A stretch of 11,837 bases of DNA from UBA11889 sp046582115 (GCA_046582115.1 JAYGFA010000081.1:1-11837); one strand, 5' to 3'. Numbered from the stretch's first letter, positions 1 to 5,764 are shown. Program-made: numbers and translations. The notes: generated by a model not told the origin, from the letters alone.

Positions 1-126
1 TTTTTGCGGGTAGTGCTGTTGGACGTCACGCGGTACGACACGCCGATAGTGCCAAGTGTGGCGACCCTTGGGTTTAATGAGGTAACGCACCGATAGATGG
101 AACACACCCAGTGATAAAGTCACCAT
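1..126 (-). CDS. Tyrosine recombinase (integrase), N-terminal fragment cut by the window edge
   Basis: Only the first 42 codons lie in the window; the rest continues off the left edge. The ATG at 124-126 is chosen because a perfect AGGAGG lies 6 nt upstream (133-138); the nearer ATG at 129-131 hits a stop after two codons. The peptide contains RYLIKPKGRHTWHYRRVVPR, resembling the short N-terminal domain (DUF6538-like, a 'YLxxRxxxWYYRRxVPxDL' pattern) found ahead of the SAM-like and catalytic domains in many phage and island integrases. The catalytic R..H-R-Y residues would be off the window and are not seen. The gene follows the 3' end of the tRNA-Leu at 217-302, the usual place for an integrase using a tRNA as attachment site. 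A 12-bp tandem repeat lies between promoter space and ribosome binding site. The family call rests on a short segment plus context. Confidence 0.6.
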   Translation of the reverse strand, partial: MVTLSLGVFHLSVRYLIKPKGRHTWHYRRVVPRDVQQHYPQK

Positions 127-137
127 AACATACCTCC

Positions 138-161
138 TATGTATACGTTTATGTATACGTT
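138..161 (-). promoter_or_regulatory. Perfect 12-bp tandem direct repeat upstream of integrase gene
   Basis: Positions 138-149 and 150-161 are both TATGTATACGTT, head to tail with no spacer. Each unit contains the palindrome GTATAC. The pair lies directly 5' of the integrase Shine-Dalgarno sequence and about 55 bp from the tRNA 3' end. It could be an operator for a repressor or excisionase, or a pair of integrase arm-type sites. The repeat is seen directly; its role is inferred. Confidence 0.5.
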
Positions 162-216
162 ACGATGTCTTTATATGATCTAAGTTATTGAAATATAACT
201 ATTTAATAACAAGATA

Positions 217-302
217 TGGTGCCCAGGGAGGGAGTCGAACCCTCACGCCACGAGGACACAGGAACCTAAATCCTGCTTGTCTACCAGTTCCAACACCTGG
301 GC
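217..302 (-). tRNA. tRNA-Leu (anticodon UAG)
   Basis: An 86-nt cloverleaf on the minus strand. The acceptor stem GCCCAGG pairs with CCTGGGC, followed by discriminator A and an encoded CCA (217-219). The anticodon arm is CAGGA-TTTAGGT-TCCTG, giving anticodon UAG for CUA/CUN leucine codons. The long variable arm, with stem GTCCTCGTGGCG, and the T loop GGTTCGACTCC fit a class II leucine tRNA. The 3' end faces the integrase gene fragment, so this gene is the likely attachment site of a mobile element extending off the left edge. Confidence 0.96.
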
Positions 303-313
303 ATTCCGGCAAG

Positions 314-319
314 ATTGTA
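314..319 (-). promoter_or_regulatory. Probable -10 box of tRNA-Leu(UAG)
   Basis: On the minus strand TACAAT (one mismatch from TATAAT) lies 11 nt before the mature 5' end of the tRNA. This is the same spacing seen for the other tRNA-Leu in this window. No good -35 box is visible at 16-18 nt; the best candidate is CTGTGC. Confidence 0.4.
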
Positions 320-360
320 CCTACGCCAGTCTTCGGGCACAGCCAGGCACGAGTTTTAAT

Positions 361-389
361 ACTCTTGGGATTGGTTCGCGGTTGGAAGC
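361..389 (+). repeat. Dispersed intergenic repeat, copy E
   Basis: Begins ACTCTTGGGATTGGTTC and continues with a GGTTGG(A/G)AGC block. It matches copy C (2921-2949) at all but a few positions over 29 bp. It lies 27 bp downstream of the DUF5990 stop codon, upstream of the tRNA-Leu(UAG) promoter. Confidence 0.5.
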
Positions 390-415
390 AAGTTCCTACG
401 AGCAACGATCTGTTA

Positions 416-853
416 TTACTCGCGGGAAGTGATCCGCCAACCGTCTATTAGATGTACCGTGGCAAGAGCGGGTGTGCCCTTTGGTCCTGTTGCTTCGTAG
501 CATGCTTCAAGTTTTTTGCCTGAAGATGCCTCGACCGTTACCCAATCGATGGAAGAGAGTGGCACTTTCACGCGTCCGATCCACTCTGGCTCTCTCAACT
601 CATTGCACCAGCCGACCACAATGTAAAAGAAACTCGCCTTACCGCCCCCTTGTACGAAAGGGCCGAGAAAGTTGGCGGAGCCTTGAACTTTTCCTTCTTG
701 CACGTCGAGCTCTAGTTCGAAGGCAAGATCGTCGCCATCTGACCTGAGGTAGTCCAACCGTTCGGCATCGCCCCCTTTGCCTTTTTGTAAGCAAAACGCG
801 TACCGAGAAGGGGGGTTTATCAGTGCAATTTGTAATAGAACTTTGCGTTTCAT
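416..853 (-). CDS. DUF5990 family protein
   Basis: A 145-residue soluble protein when read from the ATG at 853. The frame remains open up to an ATG at 892, but the product starting MKRKVLLQIALINPP fits the family N-terminus best. Neither start has a clear ribosome binding site. Recognisable DUF5990 features, in order, are an N-terminal strand ending in NPP, FCLQKG near residue 21, DGDDLAFELELDV near 40, the block NFLGPFVQG near 61, a WIGRVKVPLSSIDW segment near 90, and a C-terminal ATVHLIDGWR strand. The family has no established biochemical role to my knowledge; members are small, beta-rich and cytoplasmic. There is no signal peptide or membrane segment. It is flanked by copies of the dispersed repeat on both sides (361-389 and 941-993) and lies between the two divergently pointing tRNA-Leu genes. 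The family assignment is fairly secure; function is unknown. Confidence 0.8.
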   Translation of the reverse strand: MKRKVLLQIALINPPSRYAFCLQKGKGGDAERLDYLRSDGDDLAFELELDVQEGKVQGSANFLGPFVQGGGKASFFYIVVGWCNELREPEWIGRVKVPLSSIDWVTVEASSGKKLEACYEATGPKGTPALATVHLIDGWRITSRE

Positions 854-940
854 TAAGTGATCGTACCAAAGCAATCGTCGCTCGAGCATCAATTGCGCTA
901 TTGTGAACGCAATCTAACGTTACCTTCCTCGCTCCCTATC

Positions 941-993
941 CGGTCATGCCTCTTGAGCTTGGTTCACATCCAAAACCTACTCAAATTCCAGAC
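941..993 (+). repeat. Dispersed intergenic repeat, copy A
   Basis: Positions 952-993 are identical at 41 of 42 bases to the reverse complement of 5765-5806 (copy D), 4.8 kb away. The preceding CGGTCATGCC resembles the same part of copies C and D. The unit can fold imperfectly: TTGAG, bulged C, TTGG, 7-nt loop, CCAA, then CTCAA. It lies 28 bp downstream of the VOC gene stop codon at 1022. Confidence 0.7.
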
Positions 994-1021
994 CCTCCGT
1001 TTTATGTAGGCCGAAGAATAA

Positions 1022-1372
1022 TTACTCGTCGCCCACTGGTGGCGAAAAAAGGAGTTCGTTTCCATCCAAATCCAATACTTCAGTCACGGGCATACCCCAA
1101 TGCTTGTTGTGTCCAACACTTTTTTCCAGTAGGTCTTTGTGTAGCGCATCAACCTGTTCGTCGTGGAGCGAAATAAATACTCTACCCATTCCCGCTCTTT
1201 GAGCGTCTTTGTTCAAGATGATTTCAAATCCATCCCTACTGATTTGAGCTACCAACAACTCATCGTTCTCTATGTGCGACCAATCTTCTTTAAATCCGAG
1301 CGTTTCGAGGTAATACGCTAGCGACTCTTTCGTTTCGGCGACAAACAGTACGGGCCTGGTGTACCAATCCAT
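1022..1372 (-). CDS. VOC (glyoxalase/bleomycin-resistance) family protein
   Basis: A 116-residue single-domain protein read from the ATG at 1372 (MDWYTRPVLFVAET...). The open frame extends to 1456, but that extension does not resemble the family, so the inner ATG is preferred; no good ribosome binding site marks it. VOC hallmarks are the helix-plus-strand ESLAYYLETLGFKEDW (about 15-30), the central strand GFEIILNKD, a second beta-alpha unit VFISLHDEQVDALHKDLLEK, and the closing GNELLFSPP strand. Length and the HDEQVDALHKDL unit fit the bleomycin/antibiotic-resistance-like branch, which dimerises and either sequesters a ligand or binds a metal. The usual N-terminal metal ligand is not evident, so enzymatic activity is uncertain. 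It is expected to be cytoplasmic. Substrate unknown. It is one of three VOC loci in this window. Confidence 0.82.
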   Translation of the reverse strand: MDWYTRPVLFVAETKESLAYYLETLGFKEDWSHIENDELLVAQISRDGFEIILNKDAQRAGMGRVFISLHDEQVDALHKDLLEKSVGHNKHWGMPVTEVLDLDGNELLFSPPVGDE

Positions 1373-1459
1373 GGAATTAATCTGCAGGGTATGAATTGAA
1401 GCACTACGAAACCTACACGCTTCGACTAACCCTGCCACATATGTGATTGACACCATCGA

Positions 1460-1488
1460 TTGGAATTAGACCTACCTCAGGATATTCT
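1460..1488 (+). promoter_or_regulatory. Promoter of tRNA-Leu(UAA)
   Basis: TTGGAA at 1460-1465 (4 of 6 matches to -35), a 17-bp spacer, then TATTCT at 1483-1488 (4 of 6 matches to -10). The -10 ends 11 nt before the tRNA 5' end, a normal distance for a short tRNA leader. Confidence 0.5.
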
Positions 1489-1499
1489 GTTTGGACTTT

Positions 1500-1586
1500 G
1501 CCCGGGTGGTGAAACTGGTAGACACAAGGGACTTAAAATCCCTCGGGAGTAATCCTGTGCCGGTTCGACTCCGGCCCCGGGCACCA
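1500..1586 (+). tRNA. tRNA-Leu (anticodon UAA)
   Basis: An 87-nt class II tRNA. Acceptor GCCCGGG pairs with CCCGGGC, followed by A and an encoded CCA (1584-1586). The anticodon arm AGGGA-CTTAAAA-TCCCT gives anticodon UAA, reading UUA/UUG. The D arm (GAAACTGGTAGACAC), a long variable arm and GGTTCGACTCC in the T arm are all present. It points away from the other tRNA-Leu at 217-302. Confidence 0.97.
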
Positions 1587-1631
1587 ATAAAATCAATGAC
1601 TTAGAGAATTTATTGAACTATCGCGACGGGT

Positions 1632-1670
1632 GAATATTTCTGGGGCCACGCCAGAACTAAAAAATATCTT
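1632..1670. other. Imperfect hairpin between tRNA-Leu(UAA) and hydrolase gene
   Basis: TTCTGG at 1638-1643 pairs with CCAGAA at 1651-1656 around a 7-nt loop. The stem can extend through GAATATT opposite AATATC with a bulge. It lies downstream of both the plus-strand tRNA and the minus-strand hydrolase gene. Neither strand has a clean T-run directly after the stem, so it is at best a weak bidirectional terminator. Confidence 0.3.
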
Positions 1671-1712
1671 CGCTAGTACCCACCCCTCTCGCCGAGACCT
1701 GTCATAGCTCTT
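1670..1712 (+). repeat. Dispersed intergenic repeat, copy B
   Basis: Shares CTCTCGCCGAGACCTG, followed by (T/C)CAT, with copy C (2888-2949), and both begin with TCGCTA. It overlaps the last codons and stop of the alpha/beta hydrolase gene (stop at 1702-1704). TCTCGCCGAGA inside it is a near-palindrome. Confidence 0.55.
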
Positions 1713-2739
1713 TATCGTTAGGTTCGTCTAAGCTTTGCAGCCACTGAACCACCTCGGCTAAAGCGTTGGGATGGCGGACGATGGAAAAATGATTCTGTTT
1801 CGCCAAAAGGACGGTATTGGCTTGGCTGTATTTTTTGAGTAGCGGAGGATACTCGTTTGCGAGAAAGGCTTCGTCGTCCAGTCCTACTAATAGAAGAGAA
1901 GAATTGGGAAGTGCTTTTAAATCCGAGCTTAATTCAGGATGAGGAGCAAACCCGTTCATAAGGCGATACGAGTAGACAAGCGTTTCTGTGCCATCACGCG
2001 CGGAAGCGGGCATGTTAAAGGCCAGCGTCTTCAAGCCATTGAGTCTACGGATTCCGACAGCATTCAACATGGAGAGGCCGATGATGCGTGGATAGGCAGG
2101 TCGAGCCCATCCTCCAGAACTCTTGCGTGTCGTAGGCGCCGCTTGGCCCAAGAACGGAGCCATCAGTAGATAGCTCTCGACCTGATGACCGTCCTTCGAT
2201 CCAGCGAACCGTAACGCTAGGCCACCTCCCGAAGAATGTCCACCGACTAGGATGCGGGCACGCGGAGCATCCCGTCGGAGTAACCCAATCAAGTCGCTGA
2301 GGTCATCGGTTAGTTGATCGGTATAGTCAATATCTCCTCGCTCCAACCCCGAGAGGTAATGTCCGCGAAGGTTGGGCACCATTACGTCTGCGAGACCGCC
2401 ATCGGCAAGGGCAGCAGCCATGGAATGTAAGTAGCGTCCGTGATAACCGGAACCGTGCAGCAAGATGAGTTTGATTGATGCGACAGACGGAAAGTGAAAG
2501 GCGGTTAGTTTTTGTCCATCGCGTGCGGTCCACTGCCATGGTTGGCCGGACGTTTGCGACGGAGGTCTACTATTTGACCTATCAAAAGTGGACGAAACTG
2601 GCTGCCGAGTAAGCTCGTTAAACGACAGAGTCCGCCCGGTAGCGTCTTCCCGTTCTTCTGGGGTAAAAGACAAGAGAATAAGCAGCGTACCGAGGCTGGC
2701 GACAAGGCATCCGAGGAAGCCGATTAGCACGTTAGACAT
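1702..2739 (-). CDS. Membrane-anchored alpha/beta hydrolase (serine hydrolase, lysophospholipase-like)
   Basis: A 345-residue protein. Residues about 4-24 form one hydrophobic segment (a signal anchor or uncleaved signal), followed by a polar linker to about residue 65 and then an alpha/beta hydrolase fold. The oxyanion-region motif LLHGSG is at 93-98, the nucleophile elbow GHSSGG at 167-172 with Ser169, a likely acid Asp288 or Asp289 in VGLDDEAF, and His317 in QNHFSI. The catalytic triad is therefore complete. PNLRGHYLSG near 122-131 resembles the lid-proximal region of monoglyceride lipase or lysophospholipase-like esterases. The anchor suggests action at the inner membrane or in the periplasm on an ester substrate that cannot be named. 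No Shine-Dalgarno precedes the ATG at 2739; two alternative stem-loops lie in the leader. The 3' end overlaps repeat copy B. Confidence 0.85.
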   Translation of the reverse strand: MSNVLIGFLGCLVASLGTLLILLSFTPEEREDATGRTLSFNELTRQPVSSTFDRSNSRPPSQTSGQPWQWTARDGQKLTAFHFPSVASIKLILLHGSGYHGRYLHSMAAALADGGLADVMVPNLRGHYLSGLERGDIDYTDQLTDDLSDLIGLLRRDAPRARILVGGHSSGGGLALRFAGSKDGHQVESYLLMAPFLGQAAPTTRKSSGGWARPAYPRIIGLSMLNAVGIRRLNGLKTLAFNMPASARDGTETLVYSYRLMNGFAPHPELSSDLKALPNSSLLLVGLDDEAFLANEYPPLLKKYSQANTVLLAKQNHFSIVRHPNALAEVVQWLQSLDEPNDKEL

Positions 2740-2749
2740 AGAATTATTT

Positions 2750-2777
2750 CGTCATCGAACCCGATGAGTGGATGACG
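2750..2777 (-). promoter_or_regulatory. Alternative stem-loops in the hydrolase leader
   Basis: CGTCATC (2750-2756) is a perfect inverted match to GATGACG (2771-2777). Overlapping it, TCATCG (2752-2757) pairs with CGATGA (2762-2767) around a 4-nt loop. The two pairings use the same bases and cannot form together. They lie about 10-40 nt before the hydrolase ATG, which lacks a visible Shine-Dalgarno. TATAGT (minus strand, 2788-2793) could be the -10 box. Either a protein operator or an RNA element would fit. Confidence 0.35.
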
Positions 2778-2887
2778 ATTTCCTTACACTATAAAACGCC
2801 AGCGAGGCTTCGATTTCGCGCATAGAAAATGTACGAATTTTCATGCATACGACTCTACCTAATCCAATGACTTCCCCATAGGTAACG

Positions 2888-2949
2888 TCGCTAAACGCCT
2901 CTCGCCGAGACCTGCCATGACTCTTGAGATTGGTTCAGGGTTGGGAGCG
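2888..2949 (+). repeat. Dispersed intergenic repeat, copy C (the longest junction copy)
   Basis: This copy links the others: its left half (CTCTCGCCGAGACCTG...) matches copy B, its middle (CTTGAG-TTGGTTCA) matches copies A and D, and its right part (GATTGGTTC..GGTTGG.AGC) matches copy E. It lies immediately downstream of the double-VOC stop codon. An inverted partner of CTCGCCGAGAC lies at about 2955-2968, inside the gene's 3' end. Confidence 0.6.
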
Positions 2950-2957
2950 GCGGAGTC

Positions 2958-3734
2958 TCAACGAGGAGCTGCAAATGCCATTCGATGTCCATCTAACGTG
3001 GTGACTGTAAAATCGTGCAGCCCATTGGGGTCGTCCTTCAGTTCTCGATGTATACGAACGTTACCGTCTATCTCGTACTCTTGGTAAAGTTCGTCAACAT
3101 TGTCTATGAATAAAATTACATCCGTTTCTACCGACTCCCGTCTGGTCGGGAAAACAAGATGGCGACGGATTTGAATATGGATGCTAGCCTGTTCTCGGAA
3201 GACGATCCCGTAGACAGCGGCATCATGGGAAACAGGCCTATAGAGCCCACCCGGGCAATCGAATTTGAGCGCCGTCACGAACCAATCTATCGTCTTACCG
3301 ACGTCTCGAGTGCCAAGAATGGGTGCCACCTCCCACATCGTCAGGTCACGAAGTCCAGAATCAGATCCGAAGGCGATACGGTGACCCTCAAGATCCTCAA
3401 TAACCATTTCACATAACCCATACGGCATGTCCGTTGATTCTTGGATGATTGATGCATGGCTGCGCAGGAAACTTTTGTACAAGGCGCGTACATCATTGAC
3501 ATAAAAGTATGCGCTTCGTTCAACGCTATTGCGTTCGTCGCCCCAGATGCTGTGGCGTCGTATTTGAATATGCAGCTCGGTACCATTGCGCCGTAGTACA
3601 GCATAAATCCCGTGGTCTCCTTCGTTTCCCTTTATCACCCCTCCTGGACAGTCGAATCCAAGCGTGGTGCAGTAGTAGTCGACTGTCCCTTCGACGTCAT
3701 GGGCACCGAGAATCGGGGCAATTCGCCACGTCAT
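2958..3734 (-). CDS. Tandem (two-domain) VOC family protein
   Basis: A 258-residue protein made of two VOC domains. Domain 1 (about 1-125) begins MTWRIAPILGAHDVEGTVDY and domain 2 (about 128-258) begins MWEVAPILGTRDVGKTIDW. The halves align along their length, sharing APILG.(R/H)DV, FDCPGG, HIQIRRH, R.SVE, LY and (L)(D/E)GHR.AF, so the gene arose by internal duplication. Family members of this type are small-molecule enzymes or binding proteins (glyoxalase, dioxygenase or drug-binding); no substrate is evident. The open frame extends to 3830, but the extra residues overlap the upstream gene and do not resemble the family, so the ATG at 3734 is chosen; it has no strong ribosome binding site. 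It follows the small membrane-protein gene by 46 bp on the same strand and may be cotranscribed with it. Expected to be cytoplasmic. Confidence 0.83.
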   Translation of the reverse strand: MTWRIAPILGAHDVEGTVDYYCTTLGFDCPGGVIKGNEGDHGIYAVLRRNGTELHIQIRRHSIWGDERNSVERSAYFYVNDVRALYKSFLRSHASIIQESTDMPYGLCEMVIEDLEGHRIAFGSDSGLRDLTMWEVAPILGTRDVGKTIDWFVTALKFDCPGGLYRPVSHDAAVYGIVFREQASIHIQIRRHLVFPTRRESVETDVILFIDNVDELYQEYEIDGNVRIHRELKDDPNGLHDFTVTTLDGHRMAFAAPR

Positions 3735-3780
3735 GTTAGATCTCGTGATGGATGCCAAGAATACATGGTGCTCAAATTGC

Positions 3781-3975
3781 TCAAAGTCGGCGCGGACGAA
3801 ACGACCACCGTAAAACAGCGATCCAGCCAATTATCGTCCAACCCAACAAGATATTCATAACGAGGATCGATCTGGATTGGGGATGATGGCGTCTGGCTGC
3901 AACGATCCAAGGCAAGATATAGATGGAAAGAGGGAACAGACCGAGGCTGATCCAGATCAATTTCTTGTTGCTCAT
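3781..3975 (-). CDS. Superinfection immunity protein family (small membrane protein)
   Basis: A 64-residue protein with two hydrophobic segments, about 7-26 and 37-56, separated by a basic loop (ARRHHPQSRS), and a basic tail RPRRL. The pattern ILPWIVAARRHHP followed by LVMNILLGWTIIGWIAVLRW is typical of the Imm_superinfect (phage T4 Imm-like) family, in which a conserved N-LLGWT-GW motif lies in the second membrane segment. T4 Imm blocks DNA injection by superinfecting phage; chromosomal homologues are common and mostly uncharacterised, so the role here is uncertain. The ATG at 3975 follows AAGAG at a short distance. The double-VOC gene follows on the same strand. Confidence 0.78.
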   Translation of the reverse strand: MSNKKLIWISLGLFPLSIYILPWIVAARRHHPQSRSILVMNILLGWTIIGWIAVLRWSFRPRRL

Positions 3976-3989
3976 ACTCTTAACCTACG

Positions 3990-4306
3990 TCAGACGGTGT
4001 GTGCGATCAAAGTAACGGACGTCAATCCTCCATCAAATTGAGCGGGGCGAGGCGTTCGTTGAACACTGAAGTCAGCACGTACTTTCATCGGACCATTTGG
4101 CCTGGGAGCCTTACCTTCTTCGTAGCTGAGCATGATGACAAAGCCATCTTTTGAGGGCATAGCAAAGCTGGGAGAATCACCCCATAGGGGGGTCTATCGA
4201 ACTCCAGAACATCTAGATAGAAATTTAGAGAATCCATAAAATTTGATACGCGTAAATATGGAGCACTTCCGACGACTTTCTTGGGTAGAGCGGCGTAAGT
4301 TTGGGG
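3990..4306 (-). pseudogene. Frameshifted VOC-family gene remnant
   Basis: Three successive minus-strand frames together spell a VOC domain start. Frame one (4306 down to about 4190) contains APYLRVSNFMDSLNFYLDVL, a textbook VOC N-terminus, followed by EFDRP. It is then lost at a five-base C run (plus-strand G run, 4188-4192). The second frame continues with WGDSPSFAMPSKDGF until a four-base T run (plus-strand A run, 4140-4143). The third frame continues VIMLSYEEGKAPRPNGPM, ending near 4086. After this the family resemblance stops, although the frame stays open to a TGA at 3990-3992. The normal second half of the VOC domain is missing. Two homopolymer indels and a missing C-terminus argue for a decayed gene, unless the runs are sequencing errors. 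It is a third VOC locus, just upstream of the superinfection-immunity gene. Confidence 0.65.
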
Positions 4307-4421
4307 TTATGAACCCCCTCCTGCTCCTCGCCCGATCTTCCCTCCACATGATTCTTATTATGTTTATGACCCTGAACGGCTATCGGGTGTGGTCTGCTGG
4401 CGATGAAACGGCGTCGGAAGC

Positions 4422-5303
4422 ATGAGACGCCCAATCCGCTCACTACTGCTGTTAGCCAGCTTTACATCGATCGTTTTTGGAAAATTTGCCTCCGCTAAGA
4501 TTGATAGCCCTATAGAGATGGAGTTATTGGTTTATAACACTCATGGGCTGCCGACAGTTTTTGCAAAAGACAATCCAGATAAACGCTTCCCGGCGATCGC
4601 GAGACTGACTCAGCGGTATGAACTTTCTCTCCTACAAGAAGACTTTGCACATCACGAAACGCTTCTACAAAACCTCACCGCAAAGAGTCTTGTTCTGCGC
4701 GGCAATGCTAGGCGTTCTGCTCTTTGTCTGTTTTGCTCAGGATCTGGGTTAACGACGATCTCGAACCTTGGGCAGCGATGGCACCTAGAAACACAAGCAG
4801 AGGCCTTTAATTCATGTTCGGGGTGGTTAGGAGGATTGAATGACTGCTTCGCAAACAAGGGTTTTCAACTAGTACTTTTGGAATCTCCTACTGGGAACCG
4901 TTTAATGGTAGTTAATACACACCTTGACGCCGGTCGGAGCGCCTCAGATCGTGCAGCCAGAGCCACTCAACTCAAACAAATCACAGCAAGAATAAGAAAG
5001 GCGGCGCCTGGAGAAGCCCTCATAGTCGCTGGAGACCTAAACCTCGACTGGCAAGACCTGAAAGACCGCGCACTCTTAGAACAATTCAGAGAAGACCTTA
5101 ATCTCATCCGAATCGGTAATAACGTTCAAGCTGTTAACGGGTGGCCGATCCTTGACTATATTTTTTACCGTAACGGCAGAAAAACAACGCTGGAGATTCT
5201 CGAGAATGGTGAAGATCTAGCTTTTCGGAACGAAGATGGGCCCCTAAGCGATCACCCAGCTTTTTTCGTAAAGCTCTTAATACATACTAGAGCGACCAAA
5301 TAA
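4422..5303 (+). CDS. Exported endonuclease/exonuclease/phosphatase (EEP) family hydrolase
   Basis: A 293-residue protein with a Sec signal peptide: basic RRPIR, a hydrophobic core to about residue 20, and a possible cleavage near FASA-K at about 25. The mature part has the EEP (DNase I / sphingomyelinase) fold signatures in order: VYNTHGLP with Asn39, LLQEDF with metal ligand Glu73, VVNTHLDAG with His167, AGDLNLDW with Asp205 and Asn207, LDYIFYR with Asp245, and LSDHPAFF with Asp277-His278. The full set suggests an active Mg-dependent phosphodiesterase acting on nucleic acid or a phospholipid head group outside the cytoplasm; the substrate cannot be told. Cys102, Cys105, Cys132 and Cys142 could form disulfides. 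The ATG at 4422 is close behind GGAAG. It is the only plus-strand gene in the left half apart from the tRNA, and a 636-bp gene-poor stretch follows. Confidence 0.86.
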   Translation: MRRPIRSLLLLASFTSIVFGKFASAKIDSPIEMELLVYNTHGLPTVFAKDNPDKRFPAIARLTQRYELSLLQEDFAHHETLLQNLTAKSLVLRGNARRSALCLFCSGSGLTTISNLGQRWHLETQAEAFNSCSGWLGGLNDCFANKGFQLVLLESPTGNRLMVVNTHLDAGRSASDRAARATQLKQITARIRKAAPGEALIVAGDLNLDWQDLKDRALLEQFREDLNLIRIGNNVQAVNGWPILDYIFYRNGRKTTLEILENGEDLAFRNEDGPLSDHPAFFVKLLIHTRATK

Positions 5304-5311
5304 GGTTTTGT

Positions 5312-5455
5312 TTAACAGACGTATGGCTGCCTGACGCGCTCTAGCATGAGATTTAGTTCGGAGACTTTGGGCGATTTGGGTTTGCGGTAATCGCGCTGAA
5401 GATCTGCAGTAACGGCCCTACAGAAATAGTTAACACCTCGTCTGGTGTACGTATA
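5312..5455 (-). pseudogene. Possible C-terminal gene remnant, unrecognised
   Basis: The minus-strand frame reads 47 residues before TAA (5312-5314), including the basic stretches TRRGVNYFCRAV and DLQRDYRKPKSPK and the tail LERVRQPYV. The same frame upstream of an in-frame TAA at 5456-5458 reads KMVDAFHP and reaches an ATG at about 5515. This could be a gene interrupted by a stop, or chance. I do not recognise a family. The composition looks coding (alternating hydrophobic and charged residues, few rare codons), but this is a weak argument at this length. Confidence 0.25.
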
Positions 5456-5503
5456 TTACGGATGGAAAGCATCTACCATTTTGCCTACCGCCTTTGTGCA
5501 TGT

Positions 5504-5566
5504 TTTGGAAAACATTAGCGTTTTCAAAGGCTGTGGAGTCTTTTAAGTACTGAAAAGGCTCCAGCA
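5504..5566. other. Two adjacent stem-loops
   Basis: Hairpin 1: GAAAAC (5508-5513) pairs with GTTTTC (5520-5525), extendable by TTT/AAA. Hairpin 2: GGAGTCTTTT (5535-5544) pairs with AAAAGGCTCC (5553-5562) with one G-T wobble around an 8-nt loop containing AGTACT, extendable by CTG/CAG at the base. Only 2 nt separate the two stems. There is no T-run after the second stem, so this is not a classical terminator. It lies about 200 bp after the endonuclease stop. Confidence 0.4.
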
Positions 5567-5642
5567 GGCGGAGCAAAATTAACCTTTGTAAATCAATGTC
5601 TTAGAGTTTCATAGTGTTGAGCCTCTATAGACTATTCCCTTC

Positions 5643-5663
5643 AGGTAAGCATAAGGTAAGCAT
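5643..5663 (+). repeat. Two 10-bp direct repeats, period 11 bp
   Basis: AGGTAAGCAT occurs at 5643-5652 and again at 5654-5663, one base apart. Spacing of one helical turn is typical of binding sites for regulators that bind as head-to-tail dimers, but no nearby gene start is evident. Confidence 0.4.
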
Positions 5664-5764
5664 CGAGATTGATTTGGGAGCCTTAGAAGATAGTTCTCTC
5701 CCCTATTCACAGATGACCCCTAGGCAGGAGACCAGTGGGGGTACCCACATACATAAACTAGAGC

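Noticed and set aside
188..451. Plus-strand 87-codon frame across the tRNA-Leu(UAG)
   Set aside because: It reads through the reverse complement of a tRNA gene and shows no protein-like features.
4243..4425. Small plus-strand frame (60 codons, TTG start) whose stop overlaps the endonuclease ATG as ATGA
   Set aside because: The overlap resembles translational coupling and its C-terminal part is hydrophobic, but it runs antisense to the recognisable VOC remnant, starts at TTG without a ribosome binding site and resembles no family. A shorter product from the ATG at 4309 cannot be excluded.
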